Positions 23,891 to 32,890 of a DNA stretch of 64,000 bases are shown piece by piece (the stretch's first letter is position 1; the number at the start of each line of letters is the position of its first letter). Origin of the DNA: Magnetococcales bacterium (lineage in GTDB: Bacteria > Pseudomonadota > Magnetococcia > Magnetococcales > Magnetaquicoccaceae); contig JADGAR010000013.1 of the NCBI GenBank assembly GCA_015231915.1, forward strand, positions 1 through 64,000, read 5' to 3'. The translations under genes and the position numbers were made by a program. The notes under the pieces are model-generated. The model made no database searches and was not told the origin of the DNA. It worked only from the letters and a program-made list of their open reading frames with translations.

Positions 23891-25498
23891 ATGACCATCC
23901 CACAGGAATCCAACATCGCCCACTGGTTCCACCGCAGCGTCCTGAATCATGCCACGCGCCCTGCATTGCACGTCGAGGGGAACACCTTTCGATACGAGGC
24001 GTTGCACCAGCGGGTCATCCGTCTCGCCTCGGCCATCGAACGGCTCGCGCCCAACGAGGCGCCCGCCATCGGCCTGTTCGCCTACCGCTCCCTGACGGCC
24101 TATGCCGGGGTATTGGGGATCCTTTATGCGGGCAAGGGGTATTTGCCGTTGAATCCGAATTTTCCCGTCTCCCGCAACCTCCACATCGCCGATCTGGCCG
24201 AAATCGAACTTTTGATCGTGGACCGCCATTGCGAGCCTATGGCCCCGGAACTGCTGAGCGCGGTGCGCAAGAATCTGACGGTGCTGCTGCCCGATCATGC
24301 CACCCTTCCGGACTGGACCGGGACGTTGCCCCGTCATCGTTTCGCCGTCCAACGGGAGATCCTCGACCCTCCTCCCCATCTGGATACCCCCAGGGAACCG
24401 TCCGGAGAACTGGCCTATCTGCTCTTCACCTCTGGCAGCACCGGCACCCCCAAGGGGGTGATGGTCTCCCCTGGCAACGTCAACGCCTTTGTCGCCACCA
24501 TGCTGGAGCGCTACCGGCCCACCCCGGAGGACCGTTTTTCCCAGCACAGCGATCTGACCTTCGATGCCTCGGTATACGACCAGCTGGTCTGCTGGGCGGC
24601 AGGGGCCTGTCTCTATCCGGTCCCGCAGAAGGTGCGCATGGCCCCGGCCCAGTTCATTCGCGACCACGGTCTCACCTTCTGGGAATCGGTTCCCGCCGTG
24701 GTGCAGTTCATGAAGCGGATGTATCTGCTCAAGCCCGGCGCCTTTCCCTCCCTGCGCTGGAGCGTCTTCGGCGGGGAGAAGTTGACGCTGGAAACCGCCC
24801 GCATCTGGCAGGCCGCTGCTCCCAATGCATGCATCGACAACTCCTACGGACCCACCGAGGGGACCATCTGCATCACCGGCTATATCTGGCAGCCGGGCCG
24901 TTCCGAGGAGGAGTGCCACAACGGCAATGTCCCCATCGGTCTTCCCTATCCCGGCCAACGCACTGCCATCCTGGACGGCGACCGTCTTCTGGAGGAGAGC
25001 GATGGCGCCAGGGGAGAACTGCTCCTGTGCGGTTCCCAGGTCACTCCGGGCTACTGGAAAAACCCGGACGAAACCGCCCGCGCCTATGTGGAAATCGCCG
25101 ACAGCCAGGGCCGGATGCAGCGTTGGTACAAAACCGGCGATCTGGTGACCTGGCAACGCGGGGTTGGTTTGCATTATCTGGATCGGGTGGACCGGCAATT
25201 GAAGATCCGGGGCTATCGGGTGGAGTTGTCCGAGATCGAGCATGTGCTGGGTCAGGTGGCCCGTACCGATCAGGTTGCCGTGGTCGGCTGGCCCATGGAG
25301 GGAGAAAACGTGACGCACGTGTTGGGATTCGTCTGCGGATCGTCGGTCGCGGACGAGGAGATCCTGGAAGGGTGTGCCAAACGTCTGCCCAATTACATGG
25401 TTCCCCGGCGAATCCGGCGTCTCGCTCAATTGCCGGTCAATGCCAACGGCAAAACCGACCTGAGGCAATTGAGCGAGATGATCGCGCCCGATGATTGA
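23891..25498 (+). CDS. Stand-alone amino-acid adenylation (AMP-forming) enzyme
   Basis: A 535-residue ANL-superfamily protein with all adenylation motifs: A3 LLFTSGSTGTPKG (about 179-191), A5 NSYGPTEGT (about 316), A7 YKTGDLV, A8 VDRQLKIRGYRVELSEIEHV and A10 LPVNANGKTDL with the catalytic Lys. It ends after A10 with no carrier or condensation domain, as in DltA or stand-alone NRPS A enzymes. I see no carrier-protein gene beside it, so substrate and acceptor are unknown. It is flanked by oppositely oriented genes and is probably monocistronic. Confidence 0.85.
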   Translation: MTIPQESNIAHWFHRSVLNHATRPALHVEGNTFRYEALHQRVIRLASAIERLAPNEAPAIGLFAYRSLTAYAGVLGILYAGKGYLPLNPNFPVSRNLHIADLAEIELLIVDRHCEPMAPELLSAVRKNLTVLLPDHATLPDWTGTLPRHRFAVQREILDPPPHLDTPREPSGELAYLLFTSGSTGTPKGVMVSPGNVNAFVATMLERYRPTPEDRFSQHSDLTFDASVYDQLVCWAAGACLYPVPQKVRMAPAQFIRDHGLTFWESVPAVVQFMKRMYLLKPGAFPSLRWSVFGGEKLTLETARIWQAAAPNACIDNSYGPTEGTICITGYIWQPGRSEEECHNGNVPIGLPYPGQRTAILDGDRLLEESDGARGELLLCGSQVTPGYWKNPDETARAYVEIADSQGRMQRWYKTGDLVTWQRGVGLHYLDRVDRQLKIRGYRVELSEIEHVLGQVARTDQVAVVGWPMEGENVTHVLGFVCGSSVADEEILEGCAKRLPNYMVPRRIRRLAQLPVNANGKTDLRQLSEMIAPDD

Positions 25499-25509
25499 AG
25501 AGTGCGTCT

Positions 25510-26025
25510 CTACCCCTGGCGATGCCCCTGCGTCCGCCAGGCACGCCGCAGTCCATCGGCGAAACAGTGGCACAATTGCGGATGGTGGCGCGCCAGATGG
25601 CGGAATTGATGGGAGTTCAGGCTCAGCAGATTGGTCTCGCCCACGGCCATGGCGGAGTGATCGTGGGGCATCCCGCTCAGACACCCCTCCACCCCCAGGC
25701 AATCCCCTTCCCCCAGCAGCAACCGATCCTTCCAGCGATCCGTCGGTTTTTCCTCCTCCAGGTTCACGGCGCCGAAGGGACCCCAGTCCAGCCACTGTCC
25801 CGGCGCGGTTCGATGCCCGATCGCCACATTTCCCTCCCGAATGACATACAATTGATTGCTCCGCTCCCCCTCTCCGAAGAGGAGATCCCCGTCCTGGACC
25901 TGGATATGCTGCACCATTTCCAGAAGTTCGCGGCATTCCCGTGTTGCAAATGCCTTCAAATAGCCATGGTTTAACATCCAATGATAATCGTTATCACTGC
26001 CCCCGAACTGCATCGTTTGTTCCAT
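25510..26025 (-). CDS. Cyclic-nucleotide-binding domain protein
   Basis: A 171-residue protein consisting of one cNMP-binding beta-roll (VQDGDLLFGEGERSNQLYVI, then LLLGEGDCLGVEGCLSG) with no HTH, so it is a sensor or adaptor and not a transcription factor. GGGGAG upstream supports ATG 26025 (the frame is open to 26097). A near-perfect Fur-type palindrome lies inside codons 10-15. The gene converges with the adenylation gene, leaving 11 bases between their stops. Confidence 0.72.
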   Translation of the reverse strand: MEQTMQFGGSDNDYHWMLNHGYLKAFATRECRELLEMVQHIQVQDGDLLFGEGERSNQLYVIREGNVAIGHRTAPGQWLDWGPFGAVNLEEEKPTDRWKDRLLLGEGDCLGVEGCLSGMPHDHSAMAVGETNLLSLNSHQFRHLARHHPQLCHCFADGLRRAWRTQGHRQG

Positions 26026-26118
26026 GATTTTTCTCCCCTGTCGTTTCCGTCGGTCTTGTTGTCTTGAGTTGCAATAATAGCAAAACGAGACCCGCATGTC
26101 AAGCGGGAAAGGAATCGG

Positions 26119-27075
26119 TCAGCGCAGGGCGTGTTTTTTCATGCGATACAGAAGGGTATCCCTGGTCAGGTCCAGCAGGCGTGCGGCATGGGTGCGGTTG
26201 CCATTGGTGCGTTCCAGGGCGGCGAGGATCAGATCGCGTTCCAGGTGATCGAGGTTGATGCCGCCGTTGGGCAGGGTGATGGCGACGGCGCGGGGCGAGG
26301 AGATGGCGGCGGCCAGTTGGGCATGGAGGAATTCGACGCCGATCTCCTGGCCGGGATGAAAGATCACGGCGCGCTCGCACAGGTTGCGCAGTTCACGGAT
26401 GTTGCCTGGCCAGGGGTGGTCGAGCATGACCGACAAGGCGGCATTGGAGAAAAACGGACACAAGGCGGCATGGTGCGCGGCGAACCGTTGCAGGAAGGCG
26501 TTGGCCAGCAATGCCACATCCCGACCCCGATCCCGCAGGGGCGGCAGGACAAGGGGGACGACCTGCAAGCGGTAGTAGAGGTCCTGGCGGAAGCGGCCTG
26601 TGTTCACCAGGGAGGCGAGGTCGCGGTTGGTGGCGGCGATCACCCGGACATCGACCCGTTTCGGCAATTCGCAGCCGAGGGGCTGGCATTCGCCATTTTC
26701 CAGGAAGCGCAGCAGTTTTGCCTGGATGGAGAGGGGCATGTCGCCGATTTCGTCCAGGAAGAGGGTGCCGCCGTGGGCGGTGGCGATGCGTCCGGCCCGT
26801 TCCTGGGCAGCGCCGGTGAAGGCGCCCCTGGCGTGTCCGAAGAGTTCGCTTTCCACCAGGGATTCGGTCAGGGCAGCGCAGTTGACGGCCACGAAGGGGC
26901 CTTTGGCGCGTGGGGAATCGGTATGAATGGCGTGGGCGAGGAGTTCCTTGCCGACGCCGGACTCGCCCTGGATGAGGACCGTGGCCCCGGTGACCGCCAC
27001 GAGGCGCGCGGCGCGCATCACCGAGGTGAATGCCGGCGAGTCGCCCATGATTTCGATGTGTTGTGGTGGTTTCAT
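26119..27075 (-). CDS. Sigma54-dependent transcriptional activator without sensor domain
   Basis: A 318-residue bacterial enhancer-binding protein made of an AAA+ domain and a Fis-type HTH. Visible motifs are Walker A GESGVGKE, the sigma54-contact loop GAFTGA, Walker [13 protein letters not shown], and the C-terminal [23 protein letters not shown]. No receiver, GAF or PAS domain precedes it, so control must come from a partner or expression (compare PspF and HrpR/S). The start overlaps the stop of the DsbD-like gene (ATGA), so the two are coupled. Confidence 0.9.
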   Translation of the reverse strand: MKPPQHIEIMGDSPAFTSVMRAARLVAVTGATVLIQGESGVGKELLAHAIHTDSPRAKGPFVAVNCAALTESLVESELFGHARGAFTGAAQERAGRIATAHGGTLFLDEIGDMPLSIQAKLLRFLENGECQPLGCELPKRVDVRVIAATNRDLASLVNTGRFRQDLYYRLQVVPLVLPPLRDRGRDVALLANAFLQRFAAHHAALCPFFSNAALSVMLDHPWPGNIRELRNLCERAVIFHPGQEIGVEFLHAQLAAAISSPRAVAITLPNGGINLDHLERDLILAALERTNGNRTHAARLLDLTRDTLLYRMKKHALR

Positions 27076-27779
27076 GGCGGAATGAGACAATTGACCCGGT
27101 TGTCGGTTGGATGCCAGTGAGGATTATGCACGTTCCAGCCCAGAAAGATCAAGTTCAAAATACCGATTCCCAACAATAGCCAGGCGCCGATGCGGCGGAA
27201 GCGGCCCAGATAGCCGGTGAGCCAACCGGCGGAGACCATCACCGGCAGGGTGCCGAGGCCGAAGAGCAGCATCACCGCAGCCCCGGACAGGGCGGAACAG
27301 GCGGTGCTGCTCCACAGGAGCGCGCCGTAGACCAAGGAGCAGGGAAACCACCCCCACACCACGCCGAAGAGCAGCGCCTGTCCCATGGTTCCGGGGGTCA
27401 TGAAGCGGCGGGCCACGGGTTCCAGCCAGGCCCACAGCCGGCTGCCCACGGCTTCCATGTGGCGCAAGCCCGGCAGGCGTCCCAGGAGAAACAGACCGTT
27501 GCCGACCAGGATCACCCCGGCGAAACCGCGCAACAGGGTATGCCCGTATTCCGGTGAAAGCGTGGTGAACAGGGTCTGGCCGAAGAGGACGACCAGCCCG
27601 CCCGCCAGGGCATAACTGGCGACGCGCCCTGCATTGGCCGCCAGCAGGAAGCCCCAGGGCCGCCCGGAGGAAGCCAGATGCCAGGACATGGCCCCGACGA
27701 TGCCGCCGCACATCCCCAGGCAGTGCAGCACGCTGGAGAAGGCCAGCAGCAGGGGCACCAGAAGAGAGACGTTTTCCAC
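27072..27779 (-). CDS. DsbD/TauE-SafE-like membrane protein
   Basis: A 235-residue protein with six or seven hydrophobic segments and the motif HCLGMCGGI in the first helix, typical of the UreH/DsbD_2-like branch of the TauE/SafE group often found near cbb3 oxidase genes, where it is linked to copper delivery or cytochrome biogenesis. A second Cys motif is [12 protein letters not shown]. The start is GTG 27779, 3 bases after a 36-codon gene, and the stop overlaps the sigma54 activator gene. Confidence 0.8.
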   Translation of the reverse strand: MENVSLLVPLLLAFSSVLHCLGMCGGIVGAMSWHLASSGRPWGFLLAANAGRVASYALAGGLVVLFGQTLFTTLSPEYGHTLLRGFAGVILVGNGLFLLGRLPGLRHMEAVGSRLWAWLEPVARRFMTPGTMGQALLFGVVWGWFPCSLVYGALLWSSTACSALSGAAVMLLFGLGTLPVMVSAGWLTGYLGRFRRIGAWLLLGIGILNLIFLGWNVHNPHWHPTDNRVNCLIPP

Positions 27780-27782
27780 CGT

Positions 27783-27893
27783 TTATTCGTCTTGCCTGGG
27801 ATCTTTCGGAGCGCGGCAGCGCCACAGCCACCAGATCGCCAGACCGGTCAAGGCGACGTTGAAGACGATGCCAACGATCCAGAAGGTACTCAT
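27783..27893 (-). CDS. 36-residue single-helix membrane peptide
   Basis: A small frame ATG 27893 to TAA 27783: one hydrophobic helix (FWIVGIVFNVALTGLAIWWL) followed by a basic then acidic tail. It is read just ahead of the DsbD/TauE-like gene on the same strand. Size and topology recall the small cbb3-oxidase assembly or accessory proteins (CcoS/CcoQ-like), but it lacks a diagnostic motif. A real gene is likely from position and composition; function is unknown. Confidence 0.55.
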   Translation of the reverse strand: MSTFWIVGIVFNVALTGLAIWWLWRCRAPKDPRQDE

Positions 27894-28019
27894 GAGAAGC
27901 CGTTATCCATTCCACCTGACATCATTGATCCCTGCAACCGAAGCGCACGCATGATACCGCACACCCGTGGCACAATAAACGAGGAAAATTGCGGGGCAGC
28001 GCCTGTCCGCGCAATAAAG

Positions 28020-28967
28020 CTAGGCATGATTGCAAAGCCTCAATTCCAGAGGATGGGGCTGGAGGTACCATTGTTCGGCGAGGTAGGGCAGATCGAATTG
28101 GCGCACATGGTGGTTGAGCAGGGTGATGGGGACCAGCCGTGGCAGATCTCCTTTCTTGTAGGCCGTCAACAACTCCAGCATTTCGGCTTTTTCATCGTTT
28201 GTCAGGTGTTTCTTGAGAAAGCCCATCATGTGCAATATCGCATCCACATGCTTTCCGGGGGTGGCCAGCCGGCCCATGGCCTCCATCAGCAAGGCGCCGT
28301 ATGCCTCCCATGGGGGGAGGTTGTCTTTTGTCATGTTGCCGATCAACTGGCCCATGCGACGCATATGCACCGGGCTGTGGGCCATGAGCAGAAATTTGTG
28401 ACGGGAATGGAATGCCACCAGTTCCCTGGCAGAGGGTTCCTGGAGCAGGGTTTGCCAGCGATGATGGACGAAAATCCTTGTGATGAAATTTTCTCGCAAC
28501 GCGGCATCGCCGAGTCGTCCTTCTTCGGTCACGGGCAACAGGGGCATGGCGGTGCGCAAACGACGGGCAAACAGGCCGATGCCCTTGCCGTCGGGCAGAC
28601 CCGCATCACGTTGCACCCGGACTTTTTCCATGCCGCAGGAGGGGGAATTCCCTTTCAGGACGAAGCCATGGAGATCGGCCCCGGCCAGACGTGCGACAAT
28701 GCTTTCGCAGGTCTCGACGAGGGGCCTGGTCAGATCGCGGCGGGTGCGATGGCTGATCAACCGGGGCGTTGCCGGATCGCCTTCCAGCCGCATCGACTCC
28801 CTGGGGATCCCGAAGCCGGCCTCCACCTCCGGGCAAACCGGCACCAGGCAAAAGACGGTTCCCAGCATGCCGGTGATGTAGCCATCCCGCTTGTGGCCGC
28901 CATCGAAGCGCACCTCGTCGCCCAGCAGACACTGGCTGACACCGATGTGGATCCGGGGAGTCTCCAT
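28020..28967 (-). CDS. DUF523-DUF1722 (YbgA-type) protein
   Basis: A 315-residue two-domain protein. The N-terminal DUF523 has conserved cysteines: VSQCLLGDEVRFDGGHKRDG, PVCPEVEAGFGIPRESMRLE and LKGNSPSCGMEKV. The C-terminal DUF1722/YbgA domain starts at FVHHRWQTLL and includes FHSRHKFLLMAHSP. DUF523 proteins may be thiol- or metal-dependent; the exact role is unsettled. The frame is open far upstream, but ATG 28967 matches the family N-terminus; it follows lipA by 17 bases on the same strand. Confidence 0.87.
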   Translation of the reverse strand: METPRIHIGVSQCLLGDEVRFDGGHKRDGYITGMLGTVFCLVPVCPEVEAGFGIPRESMRLEGDPATPRLISHRTRRDLTRPLVETCESIVARLAGADLHGFVLKGNSPSCGMEKVRVQRDAGLPDGKGIGLFARRLRTAMPLLPVTEEGRLGDAALRENFITRIFVHHRWQTLLQEPSARELVAFHSRHKFLLMAHSPVHMRRMGQLIGNMTKDNLPPWEAYGALLMEAMGRLATPGKHVDAILHMMGFLKKHLTNDEKAEMLELLTAYKKGDLPRLVPITLLNHHVRQFDLPYLAEQWYLQPHPLELRLCNHA

Positions 28968-28984
28968 GTCGATAACCCGTTCGT

Positions 28985-29848
28985 TCAAATGCAATGGCCC
29001 TTTGATTCCATGCCTGCCTGGGCATGCAGCGACGACCTGGCCAGGGGATGGCTTTCCACCCGGGCAAAACCCATCGCCAGCGCCCGTGCGCGCAAGCTGG
29101 TGAAAAAATCCGGCGGCCAGTAGCGGACCACCGGGAGATGGGCGCGGCTGGGGGCCAGGTACTGGCCGATGGTGAGCGCCGTCACCCCGTTTGCCCGCAG
29201 ATCGGCCATAACGGCCAAAATCTCCTCCTCTTCTTCGCCAAGCCCCAGCATGATCCCGGATTTGACCATCGGCAGGCCATGTGCGGCAGCGCGGGCCAGC
29301 AGGGTCAGCGATCCTTTGTAGTCGGCCCCGGCGCGCACCGCCGGGTAGAGTCGCGGCACCGTCTCCACGTTGTGATTGAACACCTCGGGAGCCGCCGCGA
29401 ACACCCGTTCCGCAGCCTCCGGACACCTCCGGAAGTCCGGGGTGAGCAGTTCGATGGTGATGGTCGCGTTGCGGGCGCGCAGCGCGGTCACGCAGGCGGC
29501 GAACTGAGCGGCCCCGCCATCCGGCAGGTCGTCGCGGGTCACGGAGGTGATCACCACATGCCGCAAGCCGAGCCGGATCACCGCCTCGGCCAGACGCTCC
29601 GGTTCTCCGGGATCCGCCGGAGCGGGGCGTCCGGCGGTCACGTTGCAGAAGCCGCAGCCCCGGGTGCATACCGTGCCCAGGATCATGAAGGCCGCAGCCC
29701 CGTCTTCCCAGCAGCCGCCGATGTTGGGACAGTTGGCCGCCTGGCAGACCGTGCCCAGCGCATGCTCCCGCACCAGCCGATCCATGCGCCGATACCCCTC
29801 GGAGCCGGGCAGGGGAACCCGCAGCCAGCGGGGCTTGGCGAGGGGCAA
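28985..29848 (-). CDS. lipA: Lipoyl synthase
   Basis: A 287-residue radical-SAM enzyme that inserts two sulfurs into protein-bound octanoyl groups. The auxiliary cluster motif is CQAANCPNIGGCW, the SAM cluster motif CTRGCGFCNV and the C-terminal serine motif RSSLHA (usually RSSYHA). The start is TTG 29848, directly after the preceding stop, with GGAGG 8 bases upstream inside the DHH gene. lipB is not in the window. The N-terminus is shorter than in many LipA proteins, but all catalytic motifs are present. Confidence 0.95.
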   Translation of the reverse strand: MPLAKPRWLRVPLPGSEGYRRMDRLVREHALGTVCQAANCPNIGGCWEDGAAAFMILGTVCTRGCGFCNVTAGRPAPADPGEPERLAEAVIRLGLRHVVITSVTRDDLPDGGAAQFAACVTALRARNATITIELLTPDFRRCPEAAERVFAAAPEVFNHNVETVPRLYPAVRAGADYKGSLTLLARAAAHGLPMVKSGIMLGLGEEEEEILAVMADLRANGVTALTIGQYLAPSRAHLPVVRYWPPDFFTSLRARALAMGFARVESHPLARSSLHAQAGMESKGHCI

Positions 29849-30943
29849 CTACTTTTCCTCCATGCCGATCTTTTTGAAGAATTTCCGGCGGATCTTGGCG
29901 TCGAAGGCGTTCCATTTGAGTTGGGAGAGTTCTTCGTTGTCGTTGCCGGACAGAAAGCCCAACGGAATCTCGAAGCCTCCGGCTCCGGCCTTGCCGCCTC
30001 CGTAGAAGATCCCATGTTCGGTGCGACCGAGGACATCCTTGAGAAAGGCGTCCGGCCCCAGGCTGTTCTTGCTGGTCCGCAAGGAGCCGTGAATGCACTC
30101 CCCGCCGTCGGGCAGCGTGACGACGCCGTAGACCACTGCGGTATGCACCGTGTCTTCGGTCAGGAGGAAATCCGCTGCCTGCGGGATGGCGTCGCGATCC
30201 TCTCCGCGCAGGTAGCCCACCCCCGACAGGCACAGCCCGGCGCGGATCATCCGGTTGGCCAGGGCCAGCCGGATCACCTCCATCACCTTGTGGTTGCGGC
30301 GCTGATGGAGGATGTCCATCAGCAGGTCGATGTCGTAGAACGGTTGCAGAAAGGCCGCCGCCGTGAAATCGAACGGCTGCGCCCGGATCATGGAACCGGT
30401 TTCGCTGATGATGCCATGCATCAGCGCGGTGGCCAGACGGCGATGTTCCGGCCTGGAGGGGCGCATGGTCATCAGCCCCTCGGCCAGATAGTGGGCGAAG
30501 ATCGACGCACAGGCCCCCACATCCCGGATGTCCGTGAACAGCGGCGCCTCCAGGCGGTTTTGCAGGTCATGGTGATCCACCACCGCCAGCACCGGCACCT
30601 TGGCCGCGTCGAGCCGCTCCACCAGGGTGCTGGTGGTGCCCTGGTTGTCCACGAAGACGCTGCCGTGATAACGGTGCTTGGCGAACTCTTCCTCGTTCCA
30701 CTCCCGCACCGGAATGTCCAGCAGGTTGATCAGGGCGATGTTCTCCTGATGGCTGATGCGTCCGGCGTAGAGCAGATCCGCGTGAATGCCGTGCTCCTCG
30801 GCCAGGAGTTGATAGGCCAGTCCACAGGAAATGGCATCCGGATCGGGAAAGTCTTGCAGAATCACCGCGTGTCTTTCCCCTTCGCGACCGGAGAGCATGG
30901 CCTTGAGTTGCGCAGCCTTGCTTTTTGCATCCAGTTCTTCCAT
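29849..30943 (-). CDS. DHH/DHHA1 family phosphoesterase
   Basis: A 364-residue protein of the NrnA/RecJ-like DHH superfamily: motif I DPDAISCG, motif II VDNQ, motif III AVVDHHD and the C-terminal DHHA1 glycine motif GGGKAGAGGFEIPLGF. Family members hydrolyse nanoRNA, pAp or c-di-AMP. The substrate cannot be told from sequence. ATG 30943 was chosen (the frame is open to 31057, but that extension is low-complexity). lipA follows without a gap, so co-transcription is likely. Confidence 0.87.
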   Translation of the reverse strand: MEELDAKSKAAQLKAMLSGREGERHAVILQDFPDPDAISCGLAYQLLAEEHGIHADLLYAGRISHQENIALINLLDIPVREWNEEEFAKHRYHGSVFVDNQGTTSTLVERLDAAKVPVLAVVDHHDLQNRLEAPLFTDIRDVGACASIFAHYLAEGLMTMRPSRPEHRRLATALMHGIISETGSMIRAQPFDFTAAAFLQPFYDIDLLMDILHQRRNHKVMEVIRLALANRMIRAGLCLSGVGYLRGEDRDAIPQAADFLLTEDTVHTAVVYGVVTLPDGGECIHGSLRTSKNSLGPDAFLKDVLGRTEHGIFYGGGKAGAGGFEIPLGFLSGNDNEELSQLKWNAFDAKIRRKFFKKIGMEEK

Positions 30944-31031
30944 TTTTCTTATGCCTCGCTCGTTGTCCGGAGTGGGGTGACCCTGTGTCGTGCTCGGGTC
31001 GTCGTATCCCAATCTACCAAAGGAGAGTCGC

Positions 31032-31454
31032 ATGGGGAAAGTCACAGCGCGCGTCAAGCTCGTCGAAGGGATTCAAATGGTCGGAGAATCGGGTTCCGGC
31101 CATGCCGTGGTCATGGACGGCAGCCCCGAGGTGGGGGGACGCAACTTGGGGGTGCGCCCCATGGAATTGTTCCTGATCGGCCTGGGCGGGTGCGCCAGCA
31201 TCGATGTGCTGACCATCCTGCGCAAGGGGCGTCATAACGTCAGCGATTGCGAAGCCAGAATTCAGGGCACCCGCGCGGAGTCCGATCCCAAGGTTTTTCT
31301 GGAGATTCAGATGCATTTCATCGTCACCGGCAAGGACGTTCCTGCCAAGGCGGTGGAGCGGGCCATTCAACTCTCCGAGGAAAAATACTGTTCGGCGGCG
31401 GCCATGCTGGCCAAGACCGCCACCATTCACACCAGCTTCGAAATCGTGGAGTGA
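31032..31454 (+). CDS. OsmC-family peroxiredoxin-like protein
   Basis: A 140-residue OsmC/Ohr-fold protein with both redox cysteines in the right context: LFLIGLGGCASIDVLTILRK and SEEKYCSAAAMLAKTA. These enzymes reduce organic hydroperoxides, though many YhfA-type members have unknown substrates. AAGGAG at 31019-31024 supports ATG 31032. It is followed within 8 bases by a DsbA-like gene and then etfB, forming a likely three-gene redox operon. Confidence 0.9.
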   Translation: MGKVTARVKLVEGIQMVGESGSGHAVVMDGSPEVGGRNLGVRPMELFLIGLGGCASIDVLTILRKGRHNVSDCEARIQGTRAESDPKVFLEIQMHFIVTGKDVPAKAVERAIQLSEEKYCSAAAMLAKTATIHTSFEIVE

Positions 31455-31462
31455 TCCTTGTC

Positions 31463-32089
31463 ATGTGTTCCAGGCGCCTTTTTCTCGCATGGCTGACTTT
31501 GCCTCTGCTGTCGGCTGTCTCGGCACGGGCCGAGCCGTTCCTGCCCAAGGCAGGCGTTCATTACGAGACCATCACGCCTCCGGTCCCCCCCGCCGCGCCC
31601 GGGCCGGAGGTGGTGGAGGTCTTCAATTTCAAGTGTCCGCACTGTTACGAGTTCCATCCCCACATGACCGCCTGGTCGCTCAAGATGAAGGACCGGTATG
31701 CGATCAAGAGCCTGCCCATCGCCTTTTCCAGCCAGTCCGATCTGCCGGTGCGCGCCTATCACGCGGCAGCGTTCCTGGGACGCGGCGAGGAGATGAAGCA
31801 TGCCATCTTCACGGCGCACTTCGATGAGGGGGTCAATATCGACTCCCCTGCGGAGTTGATCACCCTGGCTGCGGGACTGAAGCTGGATGCCACCCGGTTC
31901 AAGGAAAACCTGAACGGTTTCGCCGTGAACGGCAAGGTCTCCCAGGGCCGCGCGCAGGCCGGCGCCTATGGAATCGCGAGTACGCCTACCCTGGTGATCA
32001 ATGGACGTTATCGCGTCTCCCCAGGCAAGCATGACGGGCATGACACCGGGCGGCTTTTCGCCATCGTGGAGTCTCTGGCCGCGCAATGA
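31463..32089 (+). CDS. DsbA-like thiol:disulfide oxidoreductase
   Basis: A 208-residue periplasmic thioredoxin-fold protein. Signal peptide RLFLAWLTLPLLSAVSARAE; active site FNFKCPHCYEFHPH (CPHC, the DsbA-type dipeptide); helical insertion; cis-Pro loop ASTPTLVINGRYRV. It should introduce disulfides into exported proteins, possibly including the two-cysteine proteins at 12813 and 15496. ATG 31463 was chosen ahead of the signal; GTG 31451 is an alternative. The stop overlaps the etfB ATG (ATGA). Confidence 0.9.
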   Translation: MCSRRLFLAWLTLPLLSAVSARAEPFLPKAGVHYETITPPVPPAAPGPEVVEVFNFKCPHCYEFHPHMTAWSLKMKDRYAIKSLPIAFSSQSDLPVRAYHAAAFLGRGEEMKHAIFTAHFDEGVNIDSPAELITLAAGLKLDATRFKENLNGFAVNGKVSQGRAQAGAYGIASTPTLVINGRYRVSPGKHDGHDTGRLFAIVESLAAQ

Positions 32090-32832
32090 TCGTGCTGGTC
32101 GCGGTCAAGCAGGTCCCGGATCCCAACGCCCCGGTTCGGGTGACCCCGGATGGCCGGGACGTGAACACCCTGGGCGCCCGACCGGTACTCAATCCTTTCG
32201 ACGAAATCGCCCTGGAGGCGGCCCTGCGTCTGCGGGAGACCGGCGTGGCGCAAGAGGTGGTCGTTGCCGGCATTGGACCGGAGAGCTGGGAAGGAGGCCT
32301 GCGCACCGCCCTGGCCATGGGTGCGGATCGGGCAGTGCGAGTGGCAGCGCCCGATTCCGTCGCCCCCCTCCTGGTGGCCCGTCTCCTGGCCGCCTTGATC
32401 CGGCGGGAAGGGGCGCGCCTGCTGCTCGCGGGCAGACAGGGTGTGGATCTGGACCACGGCCAGACCGGTCCCCTGACCGCCGGGATCCTGGGCTGGGGAG
32501 AGGCGACCTGCGTCGTCGAATGGCGGGTGGAGGAGGATCGACTGCAGGCCCGTTGCGTGGTGGATGGCGGGCACGAATGGCTCGTCCTGCCCCTTCCTGC
32601 CGTGGTCACCGTGGATCTGGGGTTGAATACCCCCCGTTACGCCTCCCTGCCCAACATCATGCGGGCGCGCAACAAACCCGTGGAGCTGATTCCATCCTCG
32701 ACCCTGGGCATCTCCCTCGAGGAGTCCCCGCTGGAGACCCTGGCCGTGCTGCCGCCGCCGGTACGGCCTCCCGGCGTGCGGGTGGGGAGCGTTGCGGAAC
32801 TGGCGGAACGGCTGTTGACATGGGGGCGTTGA
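32086..32832 (+). CDS. etfB: Electron transfer flavoprotein beta subunit, no alpha nearby
   Basis: A 248-residue EtfB protein: N-terminus VLVAVKQVPDPNAPVRVTPD and the beta-subunit signature VTVDLGLNTPRYASLPNIMR plus ARNKPVE. It normally pairs with EtfA to carry electrons from acyl-CoA and other dehydrogenases to the quinone pool, with AMP bound in the beta subunit. No etfA follows; the next gene encodes a FIST protein. Either etfA lies elsewhere or this copy has another partner. It overlaps the dsbA-like stop by 4 bases. Confidence 0.93.
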   Translation: MIVLVAVKQVPDPNAPVRVTPDGRDVNTLGARPVLNPFDEIALEAALRLRETGVAQEVVVAGIGPESWEGGLRTALAMGADRAVRVAAPDSVAPLLVARLLAALIRREGARLLLAGRQGVDLDHGQTGPLTAGILGWGEATCVVEWRVEEDRLQARCVVDGGHEWLVLPLPAVVTVDLGLNTPRYASLPNIMRARNKPVELIPSSTLGISLEESPLETLAVLPPPVRPPGVRVGSVAELAERLLTWGR

Positions 32833-32837
32833 AGATT

Positions 32838-32857
32838 TCACAATGATACAATTGTGA
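32838..32857. promoter_or_regulatory. Inverted repeat before the FIST-kinase operon
   Basis: TCACAAT (32838-32844) and ATTGTGA (32851-32857) form a perfect 7-base inverted repeat with a 6-base spacer, beginning 6 bases after the etfB stop and 34 bases before the FIST gene start. It could bind a dimeric repressor or activator of the downstream sensory operon; it is too short and AT-rich to be a good terminator. Confidence 0.4.
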
Positions 32858-32890
32858 GTTTTTGCCAATTTTATTACAGGGGAAAAATCC

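Noticed and set aside
23873-25981. 702-codon minus-strand frame opposite the adenylation gene
   Set aside because: No domain, biased composition; the plus-strand frame has all adenylation motifs.
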